The notes under the pieces were generated by a model. The model was not told the origin of the DNA. It did no database searches and worked only from the letters and a program-made list of their open reading frames with translations. Position numbers and translations under genes: made by a program. Source: Planctomycetota bacterium (GTDB lineage Bacteria; Planctomycetota; Phycisphaerae; FEN-1346; JAACEH01). From it: a DNA stretch of 9,934 nt. Below are positions 1-6,615 of the stretch, piece by piece. Where the stretch lies: the NCBI GenBank assembly GCA_016935955.1, contig JAFGPY010000346.1, positions 1-9,934 on the forward strand. Reading direction: 5' to 3'. Every line of letters starts with the position of its first letter. Positions within the stretch are counted from its first letter, which is position 1.

Positions 1-511
1 CGAGCCGCTGGAGGCCCTGCTCGACGTGGTCGACGCGATGAACATCGACCTGAAGAGCTTCACGGACGACTTTTACCGCCGCCGCAGCAAGGGCCGCCTG
101 GCGCCGGTTCTGGAGACGGCCCGCCGCGCGGCCAAGCGCTGCCACGTAGAGACGACAACGCTGCTGATTCCGGGCGAGAACGATTCGCCTGAGGAGATCG
201 AGCAGTTGGGCGACTGGATCCTGGAGAACCTGGGCGTAGACAGTCCGACGCATGTGTCGGCGTATTTCCCGCGCTACAAGCTCAACGCGCCGGCCACGCG
301 GCCCGAGACGTTGACGGCTGCATGGGAGGCGCTGCGGGCCAAGCTGAACTTCGTGTACATGGGCAACGTCCTGACCGACCAGGGCAGTAACACGGTGTGC
401 CCCGACTGCGGGGCGATCATCGTGCGGCGGTCGGGCTATCACGTCGACGCGTCGGGCCTTCGGGAGGGGGCCTGCGTCGATTGCAGCAGGAAGGTAAACA
501 TTGTAGGGTAA
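1..511 (+). CDS. amrS: AmrS-like radical SAM enzyme of the AmmeMemoRadiSam system, 3' part only
   Basis: The 5' end lies outside the window. The open frame runs from base 2 to the TAA at 509-511, giving 169 visible residues, about half of a protein of this family. The GTG at 26 is internal to that frame, not a real start. The visible part matches the second half of pyruvate formate-lyase-activase-like radical SAM proteins of the AmrS type: DAMNIDLKSF, then TTLLIPGENDSPEE, then HVSAYFP, then YMGNV, and finally a zinc-ribbon-like tail with CPDCG and CVDC pairs. The CxxxCxxC iron-sulfur motif expected near the N-terminus is upstream and cannot be checked. The family is named for co-occurrence with AMMECR1 and MEMO domain proteins; neither is in this window and the substrate is not known to me. 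It ends 232 bases before the next gene. The family call is fairly firm; an ordinary glycyl-radical-enzyme activase is the main alternative. Confidence 0.82.
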   Translation, partial: EPLEALLDVVDAMNIDLKSFTDDFYRRRSKGRLAPVLETARRAAKRCHVETTTLLIPGENDSPEEIEQLGDWILENLGVDSPTHVSAYFPRYKLNAPATRPETLTAAWEALRAKLNFVYMGNVLTDQGSNTVCPDCGAIIVRRSGYHVDASGLREGACVDCSRKVNIVG

Positions 512-743
512 GTCACTTGCGCCTTTGCGGCCACGGCCCGCAGGGCGGCAGGAATGTGGGCGACCGAGGCTTATGAGGCAGGCGTGACCGGACCGGAACT
601 CATCGATCCATAAGTTTCTCTAAAGTCCGATAACCTGTTGCCCGATAAACCTTTTTGGTCACCCTGAGCAGGGAGACACTGCGCTCAGATTGCACGCCGG
701 GATAGACTTCGCCGCGCTGTCTGCCGCTCGTCTGGAGCGTTTC
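512..743. other. Intergenic leader between amrS-like gene and FlgI-like lipoprotein gene
   Basis: This 232-base gap holds no convincing open frame. The stretch about 600-660 is clearly more A+T-rich than the surroundings and is the most likely place for a promoter of the downstream gene. I could not find a well-spaced -35/-10 pair; TTGCCC at 638-643 has no matching -10. A small inverted repeat, CTGAGC (664-669) and GCTCAG (683-688), lies in the probable leader, but six base pairs with a 13-base loop is weak evidence of anything. Confidence 0.4.
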
Positions 744-2501
744 ATGAAAGCAACTCTGTCTGGTCTGTTAGGCATCGCCGCACTGGCCGTCGCTGTTGTG
801 GTCGGGTGCGGTCAGCCATTGAGGGCCCCCGAACGTCCTACGACGGTTGAGGTCCCGACCTATCTTCAGGGCACCATCGGCCAACAGGCCCGCGTCTCGG
901 GGCTGGAGTCCGTGCTGGTGCAGGGCGTCGGCCTGGTCACGGGGCTGGACGGCACCGGGTCGACGATCCATTCGCCCGGAATTCGTGATCGCATGCTCAA
1001 GGAGATGAACCGCCATCGTGTGCCCGACCCCGAGCGGCTGCTGGCCGACCCCAGTACGGCCGTGGTCTCGGTCATGGGCCTGATCCCGGCCGGCTGTCAC
1101 GCGGGGGAACGGTTCGACGTCTCCGTGCAGCCGCTTGCGGGCACCAACGCATCGAGCCTGGAAGGCGGCACGTTGATGGAGACCGAGCTGGTCCGCGTCG
1201 AGGCGGGCCGCGGCGGCCTGGCGCAAGGGCAGGCGCTGGCTTCGGCCTCCGGATCGATCTTCGTCTCGCCGTTCATGCTGGCCGAGGACACGGGAACGTC
1301 GGTTCCCTCGGGTCCCAGGCCGGTAGTCGGCGACGGAGAGCGGACCGACACAGCGCCGCCCGCCCGCGAGCAGCCGCGCACCAATCCGCAATTGGGCATC
1401 GTGCTGGGCGGCGGGCAGAGCCGCCACACGCGGAGCTTCTTCCTGCAACTGATCAACCCGAGCGAGCGGACGGCCGAGCAGATCGTGCGGCACATCAACG
1501 CCCGTTTCCCGCCCGAGGAGAAGAACATCGCCAAGGGCAACGTCGACCCGGGAACCGTGGACCTGCGCGTGCCCAGGATCTACAAGGACGACAAGGCGCG
1601 GTTCCTGAACGTCGTCTCGTCCATCTACCTGATCGACACGCCGTCGCAACGCGACATGCGGATGCGCGAACTGGTCGACGAACTCCGCAAGGCCAAGGAC
1701 CCCACGCCCGTGACCTCGGCCATGGAGGCCTTCGGCACGTCGATAGTGCCGTTGCTGTCGTCGCTGCTCCAGGACAGCGAACCGCGGATGCGATTCTACG
1801 CCGCCCGCACCATGGCCTTTCTGCAGCGCACCGACTGCCTGGCGACGCTCGAGCAATTCGTGGCCGACAACAAATCGCCGTTCCAGGAAGCGGCCATCCG
1901 CGTCCTGGCCGAAGTGCCGAAGGGGGCCGGCGCCGCCGTGATCATGAAGGGCCTCGACGCCGAGAACCCCACGGCCCGCATCGCCGCTTACCTGACGCTC
2001 GAGAAGGTCGCGCCGCACCTGCTGCCGGCCGTCGAGATTCCCGACCGTTTCACCCTGGCGGTCGTGCCGAGTGAAGGCCAGCCGTTCATCTTCGTCTCGC
2101 GGCAGGATAAGCCCCGCGTCGTCATCTTCGGCGACGTGCGGATCGAGCCGCCCCTGCTGGTCAATACGCCGCGCTATCTGGTCAGCGTCTCGAGCGGCGA
2201 GAGCCAGGTGGCGATGATCAACAAGAAATACGGCAGCCCGTGCACCGTCCGCAGCAGCCTGCTGCTGGCCGACGTCGTCTCGGCCATGGCCCGCCCGCTC
2301 GGCATCACCGAACGGAACCGCACGGCGATCGGGCTCGACCTGTCGTACGGCGACGTCGTCGGGCTGATCGATCGCGCGTTCAACGAGGGGGCCATCAAGG
2401 CCCCGCTTCGCCTCGAACCGATCCGCTTCATCGGACCGGCCGGCGATCAACCGTTGCCTGAACTCGGCGAACCGGAGATTCTTCCGATTCCCGACAAGTA
2501 G
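744..2501 (+). CDS. FlgI-family (flagellar P-ring-like) lipoprotein with HEAT-like repeat insert
   Basis: Predicted 585-residue envelope lipoprotein. The ATG at 744 is preferred over the TTG at 690: GGAG at 734-737 sits six bases upstream, and a lipoprotein signal begins exactly there (Lys2, hydrophobic stretch, lipobox VVGC with Cys22). Residues about 45-280 resemble FlgI, the periplasmic P-ring protein of the flagellar rod: VQGVGLVTGLDGTGS near 55-70, SSLEGGTLMETEL near 137-149, and PGTVDLRVP near 269-278. Residues about 327-430 are instead helical and HEAT-like (for example VPLLSSLLQDSEPRMRFYAA and PTARIAAYLTLEKVA). FlgI-like sequence then resumes: RVVIFGDVRIEPPLLV near 458-473, and YGDVVGLIDRAFNEGAIKAP near 535-554, matching the usual FlgI C-terminus. 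The helical block is therefore an insertion, not a C-terminal fusion. FlgI is normally about 350-370 residues and is exported without a lipid anchor. No flagellar gene is nearby, so a P-ring role is uncertain; an unrelated envelope ring or scaffold is possible. Confidence 0.8.
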   Translation: MKATLSGLLGIAALAVAVVVGCGQPLRAPERPTTVEVPTYLQGTIGQQARVSGLESVLVQGVGLVTGLDGTGSTIHSPGIRDRMLKEMNRHRVPDPERLLADPSTAVVSVMGLIPAGCHAGERFDVSVQPLAGTNASSLEGGTLMETELVRVEAGRGGLAQGQALASASGSIFVSPFMLAEDTGTSVPSGPRPVVGDGERTDTAPPAREQPRTNPQLGIVLGGGQSRHTRSFFLQLINPSERTAEQIVRHINARFPPEEKNIAKGNVDPGTVDLRVPRIYKDDKARFLNVVSSIYLIDTPSQRDMRMRELVDELRKAKDPTPVTSAMEAFGTSIVPLLSSLLQDSEPRMRFYAARTMAFLQRTDCLATLEQFVADNKSPFQEAAIRVLAEVPKGAGAAVIMKGLDAENPTARIAAYLTLEKVAPHLLPAVEIPDRFTLAVVPSEGQPFIFVSRQDKPRVVIFGDVRIEPPLLVNTPRYLVSVSSGESQVAMINKKYGSPCTVRSSLLLADVVSAMARPLGITERNRTAIGLDLSYGDVVGLIDRAFNEGAIKAPLRLEPIRFIGPAGDQPLPELGEPEILPIPDK

Positions 2502-2593
2502 CAAGTAGTTCGTCGCGGCGGCGACGAGTGGCCGCCGTCATGACACAACCGACTCTGTGGCTGTAACCCGGCTGGACGACTCTGGAGATTCGC
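2502..2593. other. Short gap between FlgI-like gene and smc
   Basis: These 92 bases hold no gene. CGTCGC (2511-2516) and GCGACG (2521-2526) could form a six-pair hairpin with a GGCG loop, but no T-run follows, so I do not call a terminator. With both genes on the same strand, co-transcription is plausible but not shown. The smc ribosome binding site, GGAG at 2584-2587, lies at the right end. Confidence 0.4.
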
Positions 2594-5500
2594 ATGCAGA
2601 TCAGGAAACTCGAGGTGCACGGTTTCAAATCGTTCGCCGACCGAACCGAGTTTGTCTTCGACGAAGGCGTCACGTGTATCATCGGCCCGAACGGTTGCGG
2701 CAAAAGCAACGTCGTGGACGCCGTCAAGTGGATCCTCGGCGAGCAGTCGGCCAAGAGCCTTCGCGGCCACGAGATGTCCGACGTCATCTTCAACGGGTCG
2801 GCCAACCGCCACAGCCTGGGCTTCGCCGAAGCTACGCTGACGTTCAACAACGAGTCGCGCCGCCTGCCGATCGATGCCGCCGAGGTGTCGGTCACGCGGC
2901 GGCTGTACCGTTCGGGCGAGAGCGAGTACATGATCAACCGCAAGCTCTGCCGCCTGAAGGACATCCGCGACGTCTTCATGGACACCGGCGTCGGACTGAA
3001 CGCCTACAGCCTGATCGAGCAGGGCAAGGTCGACATCCTGCTGCAGAGCAACCCCCAGCAGCGGCGAGCCGTCTTCGAGGAAGCCGCCGGCATCTCCAAG
3101 TACAAGGCCAAGAAGAAGGAGGCCGTCCGCAAACTCGAACGCAGCGAACAGAACCTGCTGCGGTTGAACGACATCATCGACGAGGTCGAACGGCGGCTCC
3201 GGAGCGTCAAGTACCAGGCCGGCAAGGCCCGCAACTGGCAGGCCTACACGCAGCGGCTCAAGGAACTGCGGATCACCCACGCCCTGAACGAGTACCACAA
3301 GTTGACCGGCAGCCGCAAGTCGCTCCAGGATCGCCTCGACGCCGAGCACGACGAGCAGCTTCAGCGGCAGGGCCGGCTGTCGGGCCTCGACGCCGAGCGC
3401 AGCCGCATGGAGACGTCGCTGATCGAACTGGACGACGCCCTGCGGGCCGTCGACAACGAGCTGATGGACATTCGCGGCCAGATCTCGGCCGCAGACGACC
3501 AGGTGACCTTCAACCGCACGCGGATCGAGGAATGGCAACGGACGCAGGACCGCGACCGCAAGCGCATCGCCGATCTCGATCAGCGCATCCGCGAGTCGAC
3601 GGCGAAGATTGCCGCCGAGTCGGGCGCCGCCGGCGAGGTGCAGCAGCAACTCGTCGCCCTGCGCGAGCAACTGGCCGAGGCCGACCGCGTCCTCGTCGCC
3701 AGCCAGCAACAGGCCCGCCAGGCCGCCGCTGATCTCGACACCGAGAAGTCCCGCGTCATGGACCTCGTCCACGAGACCTCCCAGGTCCGCAACGACATCT
3801 CGTCGCTCGACCTGCGGCAAGAGAACCTGGTCGCCTCGCGCGAGCGGCTGTCGCGACGGCTCGACGAGATCGCCGAGCAGTTGCAGCGGCTGGCCGAGCA
3901 GATGGGCGCCATCGACAGCGAGTTGGCCGACCTCGATTCCACGATCGAGCGCGACCGCCAGCGGCTGCAGGTCAAGAAGGAGATGGCCACCGAGCTGAAC
4001 ACCGAGGCCGAATCGACGGCCACGGACCTGTCGGCGGCCAAGGAGACCCGCAGCGGCCTGCTCTCGCGGCGCGAGCTGCTGGAGGACCTGGAACGTCGCG
4101 GCGAGGGCGTCGAGGAAGGCGTCCGCCGCATTCTGGACCTGTCCCGCGAGGGACGGCTCGACGGCGTGCGCGGCATCGTCGCGGAGTTGATTCGCGTAGA
4201 TCACCGTTACGCCACGATCATCGAAGCCGCCCTGGGCGACGCCGAGCAGTACGTCGTCATCGACCGGCGGCAGACGATCCTCGATTCGCTGGAGTCCTTC
4301 GAGGACGCGCTGGAGAGTCGTGCCGGGTTCCTGCCGCTGGACAGCCTGCGTCGTCCGGCCCAGGGGCTCGGGGCCACGAGCTTCGCCGGCGTCGTGGGCC
4401 GCGCGGTCGACCTGGTGGAGGCGGCGGAAGAAGTGCGGCCGGCGGTCGAGGCCCTGCTCGGCAACACGATGGTCGTCGAGAACCTGACCGTGGCCATGGA
4501 ACTGGCCGGCACGTCGCTGGCCGGGATGCGATTCGTGACGATGGCCGGCGAGACGCTGGAAGCCGACGGCAGCCTGCGTCTCGGGCGGCTGACGGCCAAG
4601 GCCGGCCTCATCAGCCGCAAGAGCGAGTTGCGGGCCCTGCAGTCGCAGGTCGAGGAGGTCCAGGAGCGCATCGCCCGCCTCGAAGAACGGAACAAGGATA
4701 TCGTGCAGCGGATTCACGAGCTGGACGACGAGCAGCAGGAACTCCGCAGCGTGATCTACGACGCCTCGACGACCCGCGTCGACCTGCTGGCCCAGAAGCG
4801 CCGCCTGAGCGAGACGGCCGAAGGCCTCCGCGGCGAGCAGCCCGTGGTCCGCAGCGAGACGGAGAACCTCGACCGGCAACTGTGCGAGCTTGCCGATCGC
4901 CGCACGCAGGCCGCCGCTCGGCTGGACGGCCTTGAGCAGGAAGCGACCACGCGGCGGCAGCGCGTCGAGACGCTCACGCAGTCGGTCTCGATGGCCGAGT
5001 CCGAGCGGACGCAACTGCAGGAGCGGCAGACACAGCAGCGGATCGAAGTGGCCAAGGTCGAGGAGCAGTATCGCGGTCTGACAGATCGGCTGAGCCACCT
5101 GCAGTCGGCCCTGGACGACGCCACGCGGCAGCGCGACGAGGCCCAGCAGGAGATGGCCGTCTGCGGCCAGCGGACGCGCGAGGCCGAGCGGACGATCCTC
5201 GGCCAGGAATCGTTGATCGCGCGGCTCTTCCTGTCCAAGGAGGAGGCCGCCCGACGCAGCCGCGACCTCGACGCCCGACGCCAGGACGGACGCCGCCAGG
5301 CGACCGCCTTCCAGGAGCAGACCCGGCAGCTCCAGGGCGAGTTGCACGAGATCGAACAGCGGCTGCACGAAATCGACGTCGAGGCCCACGAGTGCCAGAT
5401 GAAGATGCAATCGCTGTGCGACCGCATCCGCGACGACTTCGACCTGGACCTGCAGCAGCATTACGAGTCGTACTCGCCCGAGCAGGTCGACTGGGACGCC

Positions 5501-6205
5501 ATCGAGGACGAGATTCAGCAACTGCGCGGCAAGATCGAGCGGCTCGGGGCCGTCAACCTCGAAGCCATTCAGGAGCAGGACGACCTGGAGACCCGGGCCA
5601 CGTTCCTGCAGACGCAACGGGCCGACCTCGAAGAGGCCCGCGGCAAGCTCGACGCCCTGATCGAGCGGATCAACACCGAGTCGATCACGCGGTTCAACGC
5701 GACGTTCGCCCAGGTCCGCGAGAATTTCCAGACCCTGTTCCGCAAGCTCTTCGGCGGCGGCAAGGCCGACATCGTCCTGCTGGAGCCCGAGGACGTGCTG
5801 GAATCGGGCATCGAGATCGTGGCCCGTCCGCCCGGCAAGGAGCCGTGCTCGATCAGCCTGCTCTCCGGCGGCGAGAAGGCCATGACGGCCGTGGCCCTGC
5901 TGATGGCCGTCTTCCGCAGCAAGCCGTCGCCGTTCTGCATCCTCGACGAGGTCGACGCGCCGCTCGACGAGGCCAACAACGAGCGCTTCAACAGCGTCAT
6001 CCTCGACTTCGTCAAGGATTCGCAGTTCATCGTCATCACGCACTCCAAGCGGACGATGGCCGTCGGCGACGTGCTCTACGGCGTGACGATGCAGGAGCCC
6101 GGCGTGTCGAAGAAGATCAGCGTCCGCTTCGCGGATCTGCACAAGCTGAACCTCGACGACACCGGCGACTCCGGCGAACAGCCGCAGACCGCCGCCGGGG
6201 CGTAA
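2594..6205 (+). CDS. smc: Chromosome segregation protein SMC
   Basis: Full-length 1203-residue SMC ATPase, the core of the bacterial condensin-like complex (with ScpA/ScpB) that organises and helps segregate the chromosome. The start fits GGAG at 2584-2587, six bases upstream. Domains in order: N-terminal ATPase half with MQIRKLEVHGFKSFADRT and Walker A GPNGCGKS at residues 31-38; Q-loop region IEQGKVD with Gln143, followed by the conserved EEAAGISKYK; long Glu/Gln/Arg-rich coiled coil to about 520; globular hinge about 524-665; returning coiled coil to about 1010; then the C-terminal ATPase half with the ABC signature LSGGEK at 1090-1095, Walker B ILDEVDA at 1116-1122, and a D-loop/His-switch region (PLDEANN, VITHSKRTM). 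All catalytic motifs are intact. The hinge end reads EADGSLRLG where many SMCs have a GGSxTGG-like glycine motif. scpA and scpB are not in the window. Palindromic repeats begin three bases after the stop. Confidence 0.98.
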   Translation: MQIRKLEVHGFKSFADRTEFVFDEGVTCIIGPNGCGKSNVVDAVKWILGEQSAKSLRGHEMSDVIFNGSANRHSLGFAEATLTFNNESRRLPIDAAEVSVTRRLYRSGESEYMINRKLCRLKDIRDVFMDTGVGLNAYSLIEQGKVDILLQSNPQQRRAVFEEAAGISKYKAKKKEAVRKLERSEQNLLRLNDIIDEVERRLRSVKYQAGKARNWQAYTQRLKELRITHALNEYHKLTGSRKSLQDRLDAEHDEQLQRQGRLSGLDAERSRMETSLIELDDALRAVDNELMDIRGQISAADDQVTFNRTRIEEWQRTQDRDRKRIADLDQRIRESTAKIAAESGAAGEVQQQLVALREQLAEADRVLVASQQQARQAAADLDTEKSRVMDLVHETSQVRNDISSLDLRQENLVASRERLSRRLDEIAEQLQRLAEQMGAIDSELADLDSTIERDRQRLQVKKEMATELNTEAESTATDLSAAKETRSGLLSRRELLEDLERRGEGVEEGVRRILDLSREGRLDGVRGIVAELIRVDHRYATIIEAALGDAEQYVVIDRRQTILDSLESFEDALESRAGFLPLDSLRRPAQGLGATSFAGVVGRAVDLVEAAEEVRPAVEALLGNTMVVENLTVAMELAGTSLAGMRFVTMAGETLEADGSLRLGRLTAKAGLISRKSELRALQSQVEEVQERIARLEERNKDIVQRIHELDDEQQELRSVIYDASTTRVDLLAQKRRLSETAEGLRGEQPVVRSETENLDRQLCELADRRTQAAARLDGLEQEATTRRQRVETLTQSVSMAESERTQLQERQTQQRIEVAKVEEQYRGLTDRLSHLQSALDDATRQRDEAQQEMAVCGQRTREAERTILGQESLIARLFLSKEEAARRSRDLDARRQDGRRQATAFQEQTRQLQGELHEIEQRLHEIDVEAHECQMKMQSLCDRIRDDFDLDLQQHYESYSPEQVDWDAIEDEIQQLRGKIERLGAVNLEAIQEQDDLETRATFLQTQRADLEEARGKLDALIERINTESITRFNATFAQVRENFQTLFRKLFGGGKADIVLLEPEDVLESGIEIVARPPGKEPCSISLLSGGEKAMTAVALLMAVFRSKPSPFCILDEVDAPLDEANNERFNSVILDFVKDSQFIVITHSKRTMAVGDVLYGVTMQEPGVSKKISVRFADLHKLNLDDTGDSGEQPQTAAGA

Positions 6206-6208
6206 TGG

Positions 6209-6325
6209 GGGTGCCGTGGTCAAGTGCCCCGTCCTGAGCCTGTCGAGGGAAGCTTGGCCACGATGGACGCCCGCTACTGGGTGAGAGGTTATCATGGCCT
6301 GGCCTTCGGCTAGACCATGGCACCC
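6209..6325. repeat. Inverted pair of GGGTGC-headed hairpin repeats (REPIN-like)
   Basis: The outer ends are inverted copies: 6209-6224 and the reverse complement of 6310-6325 both begin GGGTGCC and agree at 14 of 16 bases. Each half also folds on itself. In the left half, CGTGGTCAAG (6215-6224) pairs with CTTGGCCACG (6253-6262), ten pairs including one T-G wobble, around a 28-base loop. In the right half, CATGGCCTGG (6293-6302) pairs with CTAGACCATG (6310-6319), with one mismatch, around CCTTCGG, which holds a UUCG-type tetraloop. The left hairpin starts ten bases after the smc stop and might help end transcription, although no T-run follows. The same GGGTGC head recurs beyond lon at 9211-9293. 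Confidence 0.75.
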
Positions 6326-6354
6326 GCGCCGGGGCGTAAGAACTGATAGTGCCG

Positions 6355-6498
6355 CCACCCTCTCCCTTGACGGGAGAGGGTGGCCCGAAGGGCCGGGTGA
6401 GGGTGACGAATGCTGGAAGGGTCTGCATTCGGTACGTTCTCTCCGTGCGGCACCCCCACCGCCGCCTGTCGGCGGCCCCTCCCCCGTCAAGGGGGAGG
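6355..6498. repeat. Inverted pair of two-hairpin repeats with TTGAC loop
   Basis: Left arm (6355-6405): CCACCCTCTCCC (6355-6366) pairs perfectly with GGGAGAGGGTGG (6372-6383) around the loop TTGAC, followed by a small hairpin GGCCC-GAA-GGGCC (6382-6394) and GGGTGAGGGTG (6395-6405). The right arm (6451-6498) is the same design on the opposite strand: CCTCCCCC (6478-6485) and GGGGGAGG (6491-6498) around GTCAA, which is TTGAC reversed, beside GCCGCC-TGTC-GGCGGC (6461-6476) and CACCCCCACC (6451-6460). A 45-base spacer separates the arms. Sequences of this CCCTCTCCC...GGGAGAGGG type are, from memory, widespread in GC-rich bacterial genomes. It behaves like a non-autonomous repeat; no transposase is present. 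Confidence 0.75.
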
Positions 6499-6502
6499 AG
6501 TC

Positions 6503-6564
6503 GTAGGGGCGGCTCGTCGAAGATCCTGAGCCCGGCCGAAGGGCGAGCCGCCCGGGAATGTCTG
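6503..6564 (+). repeat. GTAG-headed REP-like hairpin repeat, single copy upstream of lon
   Basis: The tetranucleotide GTAG (6503-6506) is directly followed by GGGCGGCTCG (6507-6516), which pairs perfectly over ten bases with CGAGCCGCCC (6544-6553). The tail reads GGGAATGTCTG. GTAG followed by a palindrome is the classical layout of REP sequences mobilised by RAYT (TnpA-REP) transposases. The 27-base loop (6517-6543) holds TCCTGAGCC, a box also found in the loop of the hairpin at 6215-6262. The head and tail match the copy at 9128 while the stem differs. GTCTG-A-CAGAC at 6560-6570 is a further small palindrome. Confidence 0.7.
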
Positions 6565-6615
6565 ACAGACGGCGGATGATGTGGGCGGGGGACGAACAGC
6601 ACGTGGTGAAAGTGG

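Larger units (their letters stand above)
6206..6615. other. Non-coding, palindrome-rich tract between smc and lon
   Basis: A 410-base gap, very long compared with the 92 bases before smc. Frames that cross it look like read-through of repeats, not genes. It is filled by three structured repeat units in a row (6209-6325, 6355-6498, 6503-6564; see their entries). The last stretch, 6571-6615, is G-rich and probably carries the lon leader. I see no clear promoter, and no CIRCE or other heat-shock operator. Any promoter for lon would have to lie within or just after the repeats. Confidence 0.7.

Noticed and set aside
638..666. TTGCCC as a -35 element of a promoter for the FlgI-like gene
   Set aside because: No acceptable -10 hexamer occurs 16-18 bases downstream.
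690..743. Earlier TTG start at 690 for the FlgI-like gene
   Set aside because: It would put 18 polar residues in front of a clean lipoprotein signal peptide, and ATG 744 has a well-placed GGAG.
768..2504. A 578-codon minus-strand open frame opposite the FlgI-like gene
   Set aside because: The plus-strand product has a lipobox, ribosome site and family motifs; the minus-strand product is His/Arg/Asp-rich without recognisable features.
2511..2526. Terminator after the FlgI-like gene
   Set aside because: Only six base pairs and no following T-run.
2447..6490. A 1347-codon open frame on the minus strand opposite smc
   Set aside because: It lies antisense to a gene with every SMC motif intact. 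High G+C in third positions removes stop codons from the opposite strand, and the translation is low-complexity Leu/Ala/Asp/Arg/Gly with no recognisable domain.
6562..6590. CTGACA as a -35 element for lon
   Set aside because: The expected -10 position is G-rich, and the hexamer is part of the small palindrome GTCTGACAGAC.
6206..6615. CRISPR array
   Set aside because: The repeats are palindromic, of different families, in inverted orientation and not regularly spaced; no cas gene is nearby.
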